Source: Pseudothermotoga hypogea DSM 11164 = NBRC 106472
GTDB taxonomy: Bacteria > Thermotogota > Thermotogae > Thermotogales > DSM-5069
Reading direction: 5' to 3'
DNA: 64,000 nucleotides
Assembly (NCBI RefSeq): GCF_000816145.1
Contig: NZ_CP007141.1
Location: forward strand, 682,001 to 746,000
This document shows positions 63,111 to 64,000 of the stretch, piece after piece. The notes under the pieces were generated by a model, which was given only the letters and a program-made list of their open reading frames with translations, was not told the origin of the DNA and searched no databases. The position numbers and the translations under genes were made by a program. Each line of letters begins with the position of its first letter. Positions within the stretch are counted from its first letter, which is position 1.

Positions 63111-64000
63111 ATGAAAAGAATTGTAATTGTTGCTGTTCTGTTGGCCTTCTTAATGTTTGGATGCGTTTCGTTCAACCCGAACTCAACCCGTGATAGCGCC
63201 AAGAACCCAATAAACATCGTTGAACCGTTCGAGGCGGAGTACAGAGAGGGAGAAGTCCTGGTAGGCTACAGGACGTTGGAGGATTTGGAGAAATTGGCAC
63301 AGGCGATAGGAGCACAGATAGACGTCGTGGTGCCGCAGATAAAGGCAGCTTCCTTGAAATTCAGCGGAAGAACGGTCAAGCAAGTGGTCAACGAAATAAG
63401 AAAGCTCAAACTGAGCGGGATAGATTATGTCGAGCCGAGCTATGAAAGAAAGCTCCCCGTTCTTCCTCTGGAAGATCAGACGATCTCTTCGGTGTTTTTG
63501 AAATCAGCGCCGACCTCGCAAGATGATTGGTTCATATATCAATATCCACACAGGCTCTTCGATTCTCAATCCATCTGGTCCGCTGGCTACAAAGGCACCG
63601 GTGTGATCGTCGCGGTGATAGACACGGGTGTGAATGGAACCCATCCGGACCTTGTTGGCAGAGTTCTGACTGGTTACAATGCGAGAACCGGAGGCACTTT
63701 CCAGCCAGATTCTAACAGCGACACGCACGGCCATGGAACTCACTGCGCTGGAATCATAGCCGCGGCGATAGGCGGCGGTAAGGTCGTCGGTCTAGCACCG
63801 GAAGTTTACGTAATGCCGGTGAGGATATTCGATCCATCTTATGTTGGTGATATCAACACGGCAGCTGGTATAGTGTGGGCTGTGGAAAACGGCGCGCAGG
63901 TTCTGTCGAACAGCTGGGGTGGACCGGGTTATTCTGAGACTATCAAACGTGCTATAGACTATGCTCTCAGAAGGAACGTAGTGGTTGTCTTCTCGGCTGG
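63111..64000 (+). CDS. Subtilisin-like (S8) lipoprotein protease, partial
   Basis: First 296 codons of a secreted serine protease. The lipobox is FLMFGC (Cys 18). A propeptide of the fervidolysin/inhibitor I9 type follows (residues 45-110, EGEVLVGYRTLEDLEKLAQA). The catalytic domain starts near residue 140, with the Asp in VIDTGVNGTHPDL (171) and the His in DTHGHGTHCAGI (208). The structural SNSWGGPG loop is present. The catalytic Ser block lies beyond base 64000. The ATG has a GGGGGTGAAGGGAG site. Similar thermophile enzymes degrade extracellular protein. Confidence 0.93.
   Translation, partial: MKRIVIVAVLLAFLMFGCVSFNPNSTRDSAKNPINIVEPFEAEYREGEVLVGYRTLEDLEKLAQAIGAQIDVVVPQIKAASLKFSGRTVKQVVNEIRKLKLSGIDYVEPSYERKLPVLPLEDQTISSVFLKSAPTSQDDWFIYQYPHRLFDSQSIWSAGYKGTGVIVAVIDTGVNGTHPDLVGRVLTGYNARTGGTFQPDSNSDTHGHGTHCAGIIAAAIGGGKVVGLAPEVYVMPVRIFDPSYVGDINTAAGIVWAVENGAQVLSNSWGGPGYSETIKRAIDYALRRNVVVVFSA

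Overview
The window looks like chromosomal DNA of a member of the Thermotogae, most like Pseudothermotoga. The evidence is the gene content: a TM1367-type cyclophilin-like protein, a DUF4438 protein, a SirTM-like deacetylase, family-5 solute-binding proteins, an arabinose/arabinan operon with a GntR-LacI type AraR, and the xseA-xseB-dxs-Asp23-FakA string. Supporting this are strong GGAGG ribosome binding sites, frequent GTG/TTG starts, and tightly packed, often overlapping genes. The genus is inferred from content and apparent base composition, not proven. No rRNA, tRNA or CRISPR array was seen.

Layout. 1-4.6 kb: a family-5 ABC importer (binding protein, hairpin, two permeases, truncated ATPase). 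4.6-7 kb: divergent kbl and tdh for threonine breakdown. 7-18.2 kb: a long leftward string running DegT aminotransferase, UDP-sugar dehydrogenase, membrane pyrophosphatase, MutS-like ATPase, xseA, xseB, dxs, Asp23, FakA. 18.3-22.6 kb: rightward cyclophilin-like, membrane protein, sirtuin, PfkB kinase, pyrG. 22.5-25.7 kb: a decayed accessory patch with a broken radical SAM gene, an IS200/IS605-type element (frameshifted tnpA, intact tnpB), a shortened Panacea-like ORF and a chemoreceptor stump. 25.7-27.3 kb: DUF4438 protein and an HhH-GPD base-excision enzyme. 27.3-36.8 kb: the arabinose regulon (kinase, isomerase-family protein, epimerase, GH51 arabinofuranosidase, ABC importer, AraR) with two identical 12-bp operator cores. 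36.9-40 kb: an MFS transporter and a secreted double beta-propeller. 40-45.3 kb: glnA, response regulator, two TrkA proteins, TrkH, plus rnhB. 45.4-49 kb: three translationally coupled genes of unknown pathway. 49-52.5 kb: Nudix, folP, an orphan family-5 binding protein. 52.5-58.8 kb: a DMT transporter fused to a DUF4258-like domain, an esterase, and a MoxR/DUF58/membrane-protein operon. 58.9-64 kb: MATE pump, YkgJ-type protein, a large FN3 lipoprotein and the start of a subtilisin-like lipoprotein protease.

How the genes work together. The arabinose block forms a complete route from imported arabino-oligosaccharide to D-xylulose 5-phosphate, although the isomerase is not of the classical AraA type. 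The glnA-regulator-Trk string puts nitrogen assimilation and potassium uptake in one transcription unit. The best candidate for an undescribed system is the 45.4-49.0 kb trio: an opine-dehydrogenase-like NAD(P) enzyme, a single-chain B12 protein that looks like a fused glutamate-mutase MutS+MutE, and a D-Ala-D-Ala-ligase-like ATP-grasp enzyme, overlapping head to tail behind one promoter. This suggests chemistry on an unusual amino acid.
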